Positions 36,081 through 45,498 of a stretch of 45,622 bases of DNA are shown here, piece by piece. Both the position numbers and the translations under genes were made by a program. Below the pieces are notes generated by a model, which saw only the letters and a program-made list of their open reading frames with translations, had not been told where the DNA came from and searched no databases. The stretch comes from Candidatus Nealsoniibacteriota bacterium (GTDB lineage: Bacteria; Patescibacteriota; Minisyncoccia; Minisyncoccales; JAUWAW01). The DNA lies in the NCBI GenBank assembly GCA_030601865.1, contig JAUWAW010000005.1, positions 1 through 45,622 on the forward strand, read 5' to 3'. Numbering within the stretch: position 1 is the first letter of the stretch; each line of letters opens with the position of its first letter.

Positions 36081-36706
36081 TTAAGAAATGTTTCCTTTAT
36101 CACCTTAATACTTTCTTTAGGTATAAGCAAATATTTAAAAGAAAGTAGGTCCAGGGTATTTAAATCTTTGGCCTGGATTGTCTCCACTTTGGTAATGTTT
36201 CTGGTAGATAAAATAATGTTTTTATCTATGAAGGGCAGAGCAATTAAACAGCTTTTTTCTTTGCAGGGTAGTTTCTTTAGAATACTTGCCAGCTCTTTAG
36301 TTTTTACTTTTTCTAATTTTAATTGCTCAAGCACGAGCAATAAATCCTCTTTGGCCTTGGCTGAAAAAACCATCAAAAGCGCTTTTCTCCTCATTTTCTT
36401 GGGAATTGCTTTTTTAAAGACTTTTTCTTTCCTGGGCCCAAAGGTGACTCCCCCGCCCCGCCAGATGGGTGAACGGATAGAACCCACCCTTGCCCTACCA
36501 GTTCCCTTCTGCCGCCAGGGCTTTCTGCCGCCACCGCGCTTCTCGCTTCTGTCCTTGGTATGAGCAATTACTTGCCTGCGGTTTGCCATCTGGCTCACTA
36601 CCACCTGATGCACCAAGTCAGAGTTCATCGGAACTTCAAAAACCTCCTTGGGCAGACGTATTTTGGCTAACTTCTTTCCCTCTTGATTGTAGGTATCAAC
36701 TAACAT
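36050..36706 (-). CDS. rplD: ribosomal protein L4
   Basis: NRRQVIAHTKDRSEKRGGGRKPWRQKGTGRARVGSIRSPIWRGGGVTFGP. Confidence 0.93.
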   Translation of the reverse strand: MLVDTYNQEGKKLAKIRLPKEVFEVPMNSDLVHQVVVSQMANRRQVIAHTKDRSEKRGGGRKPWRQKGTGRARVGSIRSPIWRGGGVTFGPRKEKVFKKAIPKKMRRKALLMVFSAKAKEDLLLVLEQLKLEKVKTKELASILKKLPCKEKSCLIALPFIDKNIILSTRNITKVETIQAKDLNTLDLLSFKYLLIPKESIKVIKETFLKKNQESRIKN

Positions 36707-36710
36707 GTTT

Positions 36711-37310
36711 TTACTTACCTCTAATCTCAAGTAAAGTGCCTCTTCGGCCCGGGACCGCGCCTTTGACGGTCAGTAAATTCTTTTTTGCGTCAATTTTGAC
36801 GACTTTCAAATTTTTTACTGTTACTCTTTCAGCGCCCATTCTGCCGGGCATTTTCTTACCCTTAATTACTCTTTGCGGGAAAGACGAGCCAACCGAGCCA
36901 AGTGTTCTTTCTTCATGCTTTGTGCCATGCGAGGCAGGCTTTCCGTGAAAACCCCATCTTTTAACCGCGCCAGCAAACCCTTTACCTTTGCTGATGCCGG
37001 AAACTTTAACTATGTCCCCTTCTTTGAAAACCGATGCATCAATTTTTTGACCAACTTTGTAATGTTTAACATCGTAAGTTAAACATCTAAATTCTCGTAA
37101 ATGCTTATATTCCTTGCCTTTCTCTGTCTTTTTAACCTTTTTTTTCTTTTCTACAAAACCAAGCTGAAGAGCTAAATAGCCATCTCTTGTCTCTGTTTTT
37201 ACCTGTAAAACCGAACAAGGTCCTGCTTCAATCAAAGTTACGGGAACAACGTTTCCCTTTTCATCAAAGATTTGCGACATACCAAGTTTTTTACCGAGAA
37301 TGAATTTCAT
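36711..37310 (-). CDS. rplC: ribosomal protein L3
   Basis: MKFILGKKLGMSQIFDEKGNVVPVTLIEAGPC...RWGFHGKPASHGTKHEER. Confidence 0.93.
   Translation of the reverse strand: MKFILGKKLGMSQIFDEKGNVVPVTLIEAGPCSVLQVKTETRDGYLALQLGFVEKKKKVKKTEKGKEYKHLREFRCLTYDVKHYKVGQKIDASVFKEGDIVKVSGISKGKGFAGAVKRWGFHGKPASHGTKHEERTLGSVGSSFPQRVIKGKKMPGRMGAERVTVKNLKVVKIDAKKNLLTVKGAVPGRRGTLLEIRGK
37063..37085. repeat. 23-bp palindromic element TGTTTAACATCGTAAGTTAAACA inside rplC
   Basis: Exact reverse complement of 39676-39698. Confidence 0.95.
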
Positions 37311-37326
37311 AATTTTAAACAGAAAA

Positions 37327-37341
37327 CCGCGCTCAGCGCGG
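37327..37341 (-). terminator. terminator-like hairpin CCGCGCTGAGCGCGG + TTTT between rpsJ and rplC
   Basis: Minus GCCGCGCTGAGCGCGGTTTTC. Confidence 0.5.
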
Positions 37342-37369
37342 CTTCTTAAATCTGAGCTATTTCCGCTAA

Positions 37370-37708
37370 TCACATCTTAATCTCAATATCCACGCCAGCC
37401 GGTAAATTCAGGTCGGTGAGGGCATCAATTATTTTAGGAGTGGGGTTCAAAATATCAATCAATCTTTTGTGAATCCTCATCTCAAACTGCTCCCGACTAT
37501 CTTTATGAATAAAAGAAGACCTATTGACTGTATATTTATGAATCTCGGTGGGTAAGGGAATCGGCCCCACAATTTCAGCTCCATAACGTAAAGCCGCCTC
37601 CACAATGTCGTGAGCACTATTGTCAATGACTTTATGGTCGTAAGCACGCAACTTGATGCGGAGTTTGGGTTTTACTGCAACTTCTGCCTCTGCTTTTTTT
37701 GTAGGCAT
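37370..37708 (-). CDS. rpsJ: ribosomal protein S10
   Basis: [47 protein letters not shown]. Confidence 0.95.
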   Translation of the reverse strand: MPTKKAEAEVAVKPKLRIKLRAYDHKVIDNSAHDIVEAALRYGAEIVGPIPLPTEIHKYTVNRSSFIHKDSREQFEMRIHKRLIDILNPTPKIIDALTDLNLPAGVDIEIKM

Positions 37709-37744
37709 CTTAAGAACACTCCCTCGCCCTCTCTCTGCTCGGGC

Positions 37745-37824
37745 TCGGTCAACTTATGAACCTAAGAACTTATGAACTTATGAACAAATTGTTCTTCAGT
37801 TCTTTCGTTCTTCAGTTCTTTAGT
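37745..37824. repeat. stuttering inverted-repeat array, (GAACTTATGAAC)/(GTTCTTCA) family
   Basis: aacttatgaacctaagaacttatgaacttatgaacaaattgttcttcagttctttcgttcttcagttc. Confidence 0.8.
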
Positions 37825-39024
37825 CTACTTAACAATTTTAGTCACTACGCCGGCTCCTACAGTTTTGCCGCCCTCTCTAATAGCAAACCTTTGTTTCTCT
37901 TCCAAAGCAACCGGGGCAATAAGTTTAATCTTTAAATTAACTGTATCGCCGGGCATAACCATCTCGGTTCCTTCGAGCAAACTCACATCACCAGTTACAT
38001 CAGTGGTACGGATATAAAACTGGGGTTTGTAGCCAGTAAAGAAAGGGGTGTGACGACCGCCTTCTTCTTTGCTCAAGATATAAACTTCACCTTCAAAATC
38101 GGTGTGGGGGGTAGCAGAACCTAGTTTGGCCAAGACCTGACCTCTTTCTACCTCTTCTTTTTTAAGGCCACGGAGTAATATACCCACATTATCTCCGGCT
38201 CTTCCTTCGTCTAACATCTTATTAAACATTTCCACGCTCACCGCCACTGTTTTCTGAGTATCTCTTATGCCAATTATTTCTACCTCTTCTCCTGGTTTGA
38301 CCACGCCTCTCTCAATTCTACCGGTAGCCACCGTTCCTCTGCCTTCAATAGAAAAGACATCCTCAATAGCCATTAAAAATGGCTGGTCTAAGGCACGGGC
38401 GGGCTCGGGGATGTTTTCGTCAACTTTAGCAATAATCTCGCTAATACACTTCATTGCCTCATCATCGACTGAACCTGCCTCAAGCGCTTTCAAAGCAGAG
38501 CCACGAATGATGGGAATTTTATCGCCGGGAAATTCATATTTATTCAACAGTTCCCTTAATTCCGACTCTACCAGCTCAAGCATTTCAGGGTCATCCACCT
38601 GGTCGGTCTTATTCAAAAAGATAACCAAGGAAGGTAAACCTACCTGTCTGGCTAAAAGCACGTGCTCTCTGGTTTGAGGCATAGCACCATCAGGCGCAGA
38701 AACCACCAAAATTGCCCCATCCATTTGCGCCGCCCCGGTAATCATGTTCTTGATATAGTCAGCATGGCCGGGACAGTCAATCAGAGCATAATGTCTTTTG
38801 TCGCTCTCAAACTCGGTGTGACAGATGTTAATAGTCACACCTCTGGCTTTTTCCTCAGGAGCTGAGTCAATCTCCTCCACTGTTTTTTCTGAAGCAAGCA
38901 AACCCTTCATCTTGGTGTACTTCAAAATAGCGGCAGTTAAAGTAGTTTTACCATGGTCAACATGGCCAATTGTGCCGATATTTAAGTGAGGTTTTGTCCT
39001 CTCAAATTTTTGTTTTTCAGCCAT
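37825..39024 (-). CDS. tuf: elongation factor Tu
   Basis: [15 protein letters not shown]...[31 protein letters not shown]. Confidence 0.97.
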   Translation of the reverse strand: MAEKQKFERTKPHLNIGTIGHVDHGKTTLTAAILKYTKMKGLLASEKTVEEIDSAPEEKARGVTINICHTEFESDKRHYALIDCPGHADYIKNMITGAAQMDGAILVVSAPDGAMPQTREHVLLARQVGLPSLVIFLNKTDQVDDPEMLELVESELRELLNKYEFPGDKIPIIRGSALKALEAGSVDDEAMKCISEIIAKVDENIPEPARALDQPFLMAIEDVFSIEGRGTVATGRIERGVVKPGEEVEIIGIRDTQKTVAVSVEMFNKMLDEGRAGDNVGILLRGLKKEEVERGQVLAKLGSATPHTDFEGEVYILSKEEGGRHTPFFTGYKPQFYIRTTDVTGDVSLLEGTEMVMPGDTVNLKIKLIAPVALEEKQRFAIREGGKTVGAGVVTKIVK

Positions 39025-39115
39025 TGTTTTTAAGAATCTGGAATCAAGAATTAAGAATTAAGAATAAAAATATTCATAATTCGTAATTCGTAATTCGTAA
39101 TTCTATTTTTACTTA
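39025..39115. repeat. stuttering inverted-repeat array in tuf leader, GAATTAAGAATT/AATTCGTAATTC family
   Basis: gaatcaagaattaagaattaagaataaaaatattcataattcgtaattcgtaattcgtaattc. Confidence 0.85.
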
Positions 39116-39122
39116 TATTCCC

Positions 39123-39150
39123 ATTCTACACGAACCAAAAAAAATGTCAA
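39123..39150 (-). promoter_or_regulatory. promoter TTGACA-N16-TAGAAT upstream of tuf
   Basis: Minus TTGACA TTTTTTTTGGTTCGTG TAGAAT. Confidence 0.7.
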
Positions 39151-39159
39151 CAGTTTCAC

Positions 39160-39429
39160 CTATTTTCGTTTACGATAAGTAATGGTAGTCCGTCGTTCAA
39201 CTCTAAATATAAAAACTATTCGTCTTTTTGTGAATAGTTCGTAAGAAACTCTATAAGAGCCAATTCGTCTCCGCCAGACATTTTCTTCACCCTCCATTTT
39301 TTCTATATCACCAACAAATGGGTTAATTCTGAATTGATAAAAAACCATTTCAATTCGTTTTGCATCTTTTCCCGGGAAACGGTTCAACTGCTTTCCTATT
39401 TTAGGATGAATGACAACCTTCCAGTTCAT
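39160..39429 (-). CDS. RelE/ParE-like toxin
   Basis: WKVVIHPKIGKQLNRFPGKDAKRIEMVFYQFRINPFVGDIEKMEGEENVWRRRIGSYRVSYEL. Confidence 0.8.
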   Translation of the reverse strand: MNWKVVIHPKIGKQLNRFPGKDAKRIEMVFYQFRINPFVGDIEKMEGEENVWRRRIGSYRVSYELFTKRRIVFIFRVERRTTITYRKRK

Positions 39430-39631
39430 TTTTTAATTCCTCTAAAGTTATATAATTCCCTCGAGCAAAATCCTTTCTTGCTTCTTCTAAAGCTTTCTTT
39501 TCAGCAACAGTGGGCTTGAAAGTTTTGACTGATCTTTGCCAATGTAAAAATTCTTCGTATTCAGAACGAGGTATTATTACTAAATCCCCTCTTTTGGTTA
39601 ATCTTTTTGGAATAGTAAGTAGTTCACCCAT
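39401..39631 (-). CDS. cognate antitoxin
   Basis: PRSEYEEFLHWQRS...ALEEARKDFARGNYITLEELKNELE; overlaps toxin start. Confidence 0.7.
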   Translation of the reverse strand: MGELLTIPKRLTKRGDLVIIPRSEYEEFLHWQRSVKTFKPTVAEKKALEEARKDFARGNYITLEELKNELEGCHSS

Positions 39632-39675
39632 ATGTTTTTATTCTAAACAATTTAAACCCAAAAGTCAAAAATCTA

Positions 39676-39698
39676 TGTTTAACTTACGATGTTAAACA
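39676..39698. repeat. 23-bp palindromic element TGTTTAACTTACGATGTTAAACA
   Basis: Exact reverse complement of the rplC element. Confidence 0.95.
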
Positions 39699-39872
39699 CT
39701 TAATGTCTTGTTTTTTAAGGTGAGGATAATTCTCCAAAATTTCCTTTTCAGCCATACCTTGAGCCAGCAAACGCAAAATTAGCTCAACTGTAATGCGAGT
39801 TCCTTTAATAACGGGCTTGCCAATTATTATCTTTGGGTCAACAGTTATTCGATTTTGGTATTTGGTAGTCAT
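39684..39872 (-). CDS. DUF433 protein, apparently truncated at C-terminus
   Basis: NRITVDPKIIIGKPVIKGTRITVELILRLLAQGMAEKEILENYPHLKKQDIKCLTS*; last residues encoded by the palindromic element. Confidence 0.75.
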   Translation of the reverse strand: MTTKYQNRITVDPKIIIGKPVIKGTRITVELILRLLAQGMAEKEILENYPHLKKQDIKCLTS

Positions 39873-39922
39873 ATACTCTATACCTTTAATTAATTTAACA
39901 AATTTTCAGTTTGATGTCAATT

Positions 39923-42028
39923 TTACCGGCGTTTGCCTTCAATTATTTCTTGGGCGATGTTAGCGGGGACTTCTCCGTAATGGTCAAATTCCATGGTAAA
40001 TGTTCCTCTGCCTTTGGTCAAAGAACGTAGGACAGTGGCATAGCCAAACATTTCAGCTAAGGGAACTTTAGCGTCAATGACTTTGAGATTGAGACGGTCT
40101 TTGGTTTCTTCAACCTTGCCTCGCCGGGCTGACAAATCGCCAATAGTATCGCCAAAATAATCAGCAGGCACAATCACTTCCAATTTCATAATTGGCTCCA
40201 AAAGAATTGCTGTGGCTCTTTTAGACGCGCTCTGCAGGGCAATAGAGCCGGCAATCTTAAAGGCGATTTCTGAAGAATCAACCTCATGGAAGGAACCGTC
40301 ATAGAGAGTAATAGTCATATCAACCATAGGATAACCAGCCACCACTCCCTTATCCATGGCCTCTTTTACTCCCTTTTGAACCGCGGGGATAAATTCCTTG
40401 GGAATAATACCCCCTTTGATGGCATCAACAAATTCAAAGCCCTGACCTCTTTCTTTGGGCTCAACTTTAAGCCAAACATGGCCGTACTGTCCCCTACCCC
40501 CGGATTGCCTAATATACTTGCCTTCGGCCTCGGCCAGTTCTTTAATTGTCTCTTTATAGGCAACCTGGGGCTTGCCCACATTGCCTTCTACTTTAAATTC
40601 CCTTTTCATGCGCTCGGTAAGAACTTCAAGGTGCAGCTCGCCCATACCCGAGATGATGGTCTCTCCGGTTTCTAAATCTGATTTAATGCGGAAGGTCGGG
40701 TCTTCCTCAGCTAATTTTCTCAAAGACAGACTCATTTTCTCCTGGTCAGCCCTGGTTTTTGGTTCAATACGAATGGAAATAACTGGTTCAGGAAAAGTAA
40801 TTTTTTCCAGAATAATGGGATGATTTTCATCACACAAAGTGTGGCCGGTGGCTGTCTTTTTCAAGCCAACCGTGGCGGCAATATCTCCGGCAAAAAGTTC
40901 GTCTATTTCCTCTCTTTCCTGAGCATGCATTCGCAAAATCCTGCCCAGCCGTTCTTTCTCACCGGTGAATGCGTTTAGAACATACGAGCCCTTGGTCAAA
41001 TGACCGGAATAAACCCGGAAATAGGTTAAAGTGCCCACATAAGGATCAGTGGCTATTTTAAAACTCAGGGCAGAAAAAGGTTTGTCGTCAGAAGATTCGC
41101 GCTCACTTTCTTTACCAGTTCGCGGCTCAACTCCTTTAACCGGAGGCAGGTCAGTCGGGCTGGGCAAATAAAGGCAGACAGCATCCAGCAAGGGTTGAAC
41201 CCCTTTATTTTTAAGCGCTGAGCCGCAAAAAACTGGAGTCAACTTATAATCCAGAACTGCCTTTCTGAGCACCTTTTGCAGTTCTTCAACAGTGATTTCT
41301 TCTTTAGCTAAATATTTCTCTAAAAGTGCAGTATCTTCAGCAGCAATTTTTTCAACTAATTTGGCTCGCCATTTTTTGGCTTTTTCCAAAAGATTTTCAG
41401 GGATATCTTCCTCTTTTACAGTTTGTCCAAAATCGCCTTCAAACTTGAGTGCTTTCATACTAAGCAAATCAATTACTCCCTCAAACTTCTCTTCCTGGCC
41501 TATGGGAAGTTGTAAAGATACAGCATTCGGCGAGAGCCGCTCCAAAATTGAGTTATAACTTTTCTCAAAAGAAGCGCCCATTCGGTCCATTTTGTTAATA
41601 AAGCAAATCCTGGGAACATTCCATTTATCGGCCTGACGCCAGACCGTCTCTGACTGGGGCTCTACTCCAGCCACGCCGTCAAAAACCACCACGGCTCCAT
41701 CTAAAACCCGCAGCGAGCGCTGAACTTCAGCTGTAAAATCAATATGGCCCGGTGTATCAATGATATTGATTTGGTATTCATTTTTTTTATCGCGGGCCAG
41801 GCCTCGTGGAATCCAAAAACAAGTTGTGGCAGCAGCAGTAATGGTAATGCCTCTTTCTTTTTCCTGCTCCATCCAATCCATAATGGCCTCACCTGCATGC
41901 ACCTCACCAATCTTATGCGAAATACCCGTGTAAAACAAAACCCGCTCGGTCATAGTTGTTTTCCCAGCATCAATATGAGCAATTATTCCAATATTCCGAT
42001 ATTTTTCTATGGGATATTTCCGTGGCAT
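39923..42028 (-). CDS. fusA: elongation factor G
   Basis: [23 protein letters not shown]...[45 protein letters not shown]. Confidence 0.97.
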   Translation of the reverse strand: MPRKYPIEKYRNIGIIAHIDAGKTTMTERVLFYTGISHKIGEVHAGEAIMDWMEQEKERGITITAAATTCFWIPRGLARDKKNEYQINIIDTPGHIDFTAEVQRSLRVLDGAVVVFDGVAGVEPQSETVWRQADKWNVPRICFINKMDRMGASFEKSYNSILERLSPNAVSLQLPIGQEEKFEGVIDLLSMKALKFEGDFGQTVKEEDIPENLLEKAKKWRAKLVEKIAAEDTALLEKYLAKEEITVEELQKVLRKAVLDYKLTPVFCGSALKNKGVQPLLDAVCLYLPSPTDLPPVKGVEPRTGKESERESSDDKPFSALSFKIATDPYVGTLTYFRVYSGHLTKGSYVLNAFTGEKERLGRILRMHAQEREEIDELFAGDIAATVGLKKTATGHTLCDENHPIILEKITFPEPVISIRIEPKTRADQEKMSLSLRKLAEEDPTFRIKSDLETGETIISGMGELHLEVLTERMKREFKVEGNVGKPQVAYKETIKELAEAEGKYIRQSGGRGQYGHVWLKVEPKERGQGFEFVDAIKGGIIPKEFIPAVQKGVKEAMDKGVVAGYPMVDMTITLYDGSFHEVDSSEIAFKIAGSIALQSASKRATAILLEPIMKLEVIVPADYFGDTIGDLSARRGKVEETKDRLNLKVIDAKVPLAEMFGYATVLRSLTKGRGTFTMEFDHYGEVPANIAQEIIEGKRR

Positions 42029-42032
42029 AGTA

Positions 42033-42500
42033 TTACCAAGCAAAATGGGCAAAAGCCCTGTTGGCTTCGGCTATTTTGTGGATGTTCTGTTTCTTACGCA
42101 CCGCCTCTCCGGTATTCTTGGAAGCATCAAGTAGTTCGGCGGCTAATTTTTCTTTCATTGCCTTGCCTTTTTTTGTTTTGGCTGCCTGGATAAGCCAACG
42201 CATAGCCAAAGTAATCTGCCTCTCTCCCCTCACTTCTCTGGGCACCTGATAAGTAGCCCCACCAATTCTTCTGGACCTAACCTCCACTAAAGGTGCAGCA
42301 TTTTTCAAAGCCCCTTCAAAAACTTCCAAGGGTTCTTTTTTGGTTTTTTTCTTAATAATATCAAAAGCGCTATAAACAATTTTTCTGGCTATGCTTTTTT
42401 TACCCCGCCTCATGACCTGATTAATAAACTTGGCTACCTTGGTATCATTGTAAACCGGATCAGGCGGAATTATTCTCTTGGCTATCTTTTTGCGTGGCAT
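42033..42500 (-). CDS. rpsG: ribosomal protein S7
   Basis: [33 protein letters not shown]...[15 protein letters not shown]. Confidence 0.95.
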   Translation of the reverse strand: MPRKKIAKRIIPPDPVYNDTKVAKFINQVMRRGKKSIARKIVYSAFDIIKKKTKKEPLEVFEGALKNAAPLVEVRSRRIGGATYQVPREVRGERQITLAMRWLIQAAKTKKGKAMKEKLAAELLDASKNTGEAVRKKQNIHKIAEANRAFAHFAW

Positions 42501-42684
42501 GTTTTATAATTTACAATTTACAATTTTCAATTTACAATCAAATCCCAATTTTCAATGTTTTAATTTTCAAACAATATTTAACAAGGTTTGAAAATTGAAA
42601 ATTAGGTCATTGTAAATTCATTGAAAAGCAACCCTTCGGGGAGTCCCTCGCTTCGCTCGGTCCAGGGTACTTGAAAATTGGAAA
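42501..42684. repeat. stuttering array, ATTTACAATTTTCAA/TTGAAAATTGAAAATT family with GC-rich insert
   Basis: atttacaatttacaattttcaatttacaa...aattttcaaac...gtttgaaaattgaaaatt...cttgaaaattggaaatt. Confidence 0.8.
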
Positions 42685-43095
42685 TTATTTCTGTCGTTTT
42701 GTTCCGTATCTTGACCTGGCCTGTTTTCTGCCTTCCACGCCTGTAGTGTCTAAAACTCCCCTGATCACATGATATCTTACTCCGGGCAGGTCTCTCACCC
42801 CCCCTCCCCTAATTAAAACTATCGAATGTTCTTGCAGCTCATGGCCCTCTCCGGGTATATAGGCAGTAACCTCCATGCCATTGCTCAAACGTACCCTAGC
42901 AACTTTTCTCATGGCTGAATTGGGTTTTTTAGGGGTAACGGTAAAAACTTTAAGGCAAACCCCTCTTTTAAAAGGAGAAGGATATTTTTTAGGCCGATTT
43001 TTCAAAACATTAAAGCCAACCTCCAAAGCCGGCCTTTTTGAGGCCTTTTTTGTCTTTTTTCTCTTTTTACGCACCAATTGATGAATAGTTGGCAT
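42685..43095 (-). CDS. rpsL: ribosomal protein S12
   Basis: [61 protein letters not shown]. Confidence 0.97.
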   Translation of the reverse strand: MPTIHQLVRKKRKKTKKASKRPALEVGFNVLKNRPKKYPSPFKRGVCLKVFTVTPKKPNSAMRKVARVRLSNGMEVTAYIPGEGHELQEHSIVLIRGGGVRDLPGVRYHVIRGVLDTTGVEGRKQARSRYGTKRQK

Positions 43096-43102
43096 ATCTT
43101 AT

Positions 43103-43131
43103 TGTATATCAAAATACTACTCTCTTGTCAA
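43103..43131 (-). promoter_or_regulatory. promoter TTGACA-N17-TATACA of rpsL
   Basis: Minus TTGACA AGAGAGTAGTATTTTGA TATACA; -10 edge is 8 nt from the ATG. Confidence 0.7.
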
Positions 43132-43160
43132 AAGGGCAAGGTCGTGATAGAGTAATTAAT

Positions 43161-43370
43161 ATGAAAAAAGATATACATCCAAAATATTATCCTAAAGCTA
43201 AGGTTATTTGCGCGTGCGGCAACAGTTTTACTGTGGGCTCAACCAAAGAACACATTGAAATAGAGATTTGTTCCAAATGCCATCCTTTTTATACTGGCAA
43301 AGACAAGATTATGGATACTATGGGTCGTGTAGAAAGATTCAAAAAACGATTAGCTAAAAAGAAAAAATGA
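43161..43370 (+). CDS. rpmE: ribosomal protein L31
   Basis: [49 protein letters not shown]. Confidence 0.93.
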   Translation: MKKDIHPKYYPKAKVICACGNSFTVGSTKEHIEIEICSKCHPFYTGKDKIMDTMGRVERFKKRLAKKKK

Positions 43371-44098
43371 ATCAAGAGGCAGTTATCATTGAAATAAGAG
43401 CTGGGGCTGGTGGAGAGGAGGCAGCTTTGTTTGTGGCGGATCTATTCAGAATGTACTCAAAATATGCCATCTCTCAAGGATGGAGGCAGAAAACCCTGGA
43501 TTCCCGACCCACCAGTATTGGTGGTTTCAAGGAAATTATTTTTGAATTAAGAAATGGAAATGTTTGGCATCAAATGCAATACGAAGGCGGGGTCCATCGG
43601 GTACAAAGGACACCATCCACTGAAAAATCAGGCAGAATCCATACCTCCACTGCTTCAGTAGCAGTTCTACCAAAACCCAAAGAGACAGAAATTAAAATTA
43701 GACCTGAAGATTTGAAAATTGATTTTTATCGGGCTTCAGGACCCGGAGGTCAGTATGTCAATAAGAGAGAAAGCGCTGTGCGCATTACTCATTTGCCTTC
43801 AGGAATGGCAGTCACTTCCCAAACTGAAAGAAATCAACTGCAAAACAAAGAAAATGCTATGAGTATTTTACAGGCACGGCTCCTGGCTAAACAGCAAACA
43901 GAACAAATAGAAGAAATCTCAGGCAAAAGAAAAGCCCAGATTGGCTGGGCTAAAAGGGCAGAAAAGATAAGAACCTATAACTTTCCTCAGGACCGGCTCA
44001 CTGACCACCGCATTAAAAAAAGCTGGCACGACCTAGAAAAAATAATGTCAGGCCGGCTTGATAAAGTAATAAAAAAACTTCACCCCGTTAGAGATTAA
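43367..44098 (+). CDS. prfA: peptide chain release factor 1, lacking the N-terminal domain
   Basis: [15 protein letters not shown]...[26 protein letters not shown] (PxT), [23 protein letters not shown] (GGQ). Confidence 0.88.
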   Translation: MNQEAVIIEIRAGAGGEEAALFVADLFRMYSKYAISQGWRQKTLDSRPTSIGGFKEIIFELRNGNVWHQMQYEGGVHRVQRTPSTEKSGRIHTSTASVAVLPKPKETEIKIRPEDLKIDFYRASGPGGQYVNKRESAVRITHLPSGMAVTSQTERNQLQNKENAMSILQARLLAKQQTEQIEEISGKRKAQIGWAKRAEKIRTYNFPQDRLTDHRIKKSWHDLEKIMSGRLDKVIKKLHPVRD

Positions 44099-44141
44099 CG
44101 GGGCAAAAAAGAAGAACACAACAGGCAAATCTCTAACGGGG
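44083..44141. terminator. alternative hairpins between convergent genes (CCCCGTTA... three complementary copies)
   Basis: ccccgttagagatt...aatctctaacgggg (14-bp) and inner ccccgtta...taacgggg. Confidence 0.7.
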
Positions 44142-44142
44142 T

Positions 44143-45498
44143 TCAGCTCCTCTCAAGCTCTTCAATGTCTTGCTGATATTGCTCAGCAATTCTCAATACT
44201 GAATCTCCATAAAATCGGTATCTTGTATTTGTGGAGCCGGAAAAGTAAATCATAGCTGCCCGCCACTCGCCATTGGGGGTTTGTTTTTTTGCTCCATAAT
44301 CACCCAGATACAAAGCAGATGCCAAAAAGGCATCTTTAATATTCCAAGGGTCAGCTTCCTCGCCAGTAATTTCTTTAAGCCGCTCTCTGTATATCATCCA
44401 GGTAGAGGGGATAAACTGAGCCGGCCCCATAGCTCCCCCAAAGCCATAACTCATTGGGCAGGAAACAGGAGTGTTATAGGGATCGCGTCCTAATTCTTCA
44501 CAAATCTCCAAAAACAAAGATACATCATCCCTTTTGGAACCCGGAGGACCACAAGCCATAATTCTCTTTTCTCTATTCTCTTGAGGGTCCTCGGGAAGAT
44601 AACACTGCCCCACATTCTTGCCAATGTTGGATTCCTGGGTCATTACCGCCAAGAGCAATGCGGGCCGAACCCCGGTTAATTTTTCTACTTCCTTGGCCAG
44701 ATCTAAGGCCTCACCAAAAGTAGGGGCTTCGGGTACGCCGATTAAGTCAAAGATGCGAGCACGAATCTCAGCTGCTTTTTCTTGGTTTTCTGCCAATAGT
44801 TTTTGATACTCTGATTCCTCTCCTTTGGTTTTTTCCAAAAGCCATTCCTGTTCTCCTTTGACACCCTGACTTTCTTGTTTCTGAAGAAGCTGGATTTTAA
44901 GAAGATTCTCTAAATCTTCTTTTTCTTCGTCCAAGGACTCTTTTTGGTTTTCTAAAGAACCTTTCAATTGTTTAATATTTTCCAAAAGCTCCTGGTTTTT
45001 AGAACTCAGCACCTCCAGGGCCACTAAATTGCTAAAAAAAGCCGACAATTTCTCTCCTGAAAGTAATACCTCAATAAGCGTTTTTTGGTCTTCTTCATAA
45101 ATAAGTTGCAAGAGAGCGGCCAATTTTTGTCGTGAATCCTCAATCTTTGAGGAAGTTTTTCCAATAGAGACCTTGGTATCTTCAAGTTGGATACCGAGGT
45201 CTTTAACCATTATATTGTTTTGCTGAATTTGAAGGTCTAATTTTTTAATTTTATTGCGGAGAATATAAATTTGATTCTGCAGGGTTTTTTTCTCTGCCTG
45301 AGTTTTACCAATCTCTCCCTCATATTGGGCAATTTCTTCTTCAAGTTTTGCCAGTTCTTCTTCCAATTCTTGACGGTCTGCTGAAAGATCGGTCTCTGGA
45401 GTAGAAGTGGCTTCCTGAGCAAAACCAGAAACATTAGACAAAACAAAAGCCGTGATGATGAACGACAGGAGTAATGTTTTGAAAATACGGAAACGCAT
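44143..45498 (-). CDS. secreted coiled-coil (PcsB-like) protein with lytic transglycosylase domain
   Basis: Signal peptide, long coiled coil, then LLLAVMTQESNIGKN...YGFGGAMGPAQFIPSTW. Confidence 0.85.
   Translation of the reverse strand: MRFRIFKTLLLSFIITAFVLSNVSGFAQEATSTPETDLSADRQELEEELAKLEEEIAQYEGEIGKTQAEKKTLQNQIYILRNKIKKLDLQIQQNNIMVKDLGIQLEDTKVSIGKTSSKIEDSRQKLAALLQLIYEEDQKTLIEVLLSGEKLSAFFSNLVALEVLSSKNQELLENIKQLKGSLENQKESLDEEKEDLENLLKIQLLQKQESQGVKGEQEWLLEKTKGEESEYQKLLAENQEKAAEIRARIFDLIGVPEAPTFGEALDLAKEVEKLTGVRPALLLAVMTQESNIGKNVGQCYLPEDPQENREKRIMACGPPGSKRDDVSLFLEICEELGRDPYNTPVSCPMSYGFGGAMGPAQFIPSTWMIYRERLKEITGEEADPWNIKDAFLASALYLGDYGAKKQTPNGEWRAAMIYFSGSTNTRYRFYGDSVLRIAEQYQQDIEELERS

Noticed and set aside
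32273-43081. Antisense ORFs opposite ribosomal protein genes (e.g. 32403..32783, 36490..36948, 38267..38677)
   Set aside because: Opposite well-conserved genes; no independent support.
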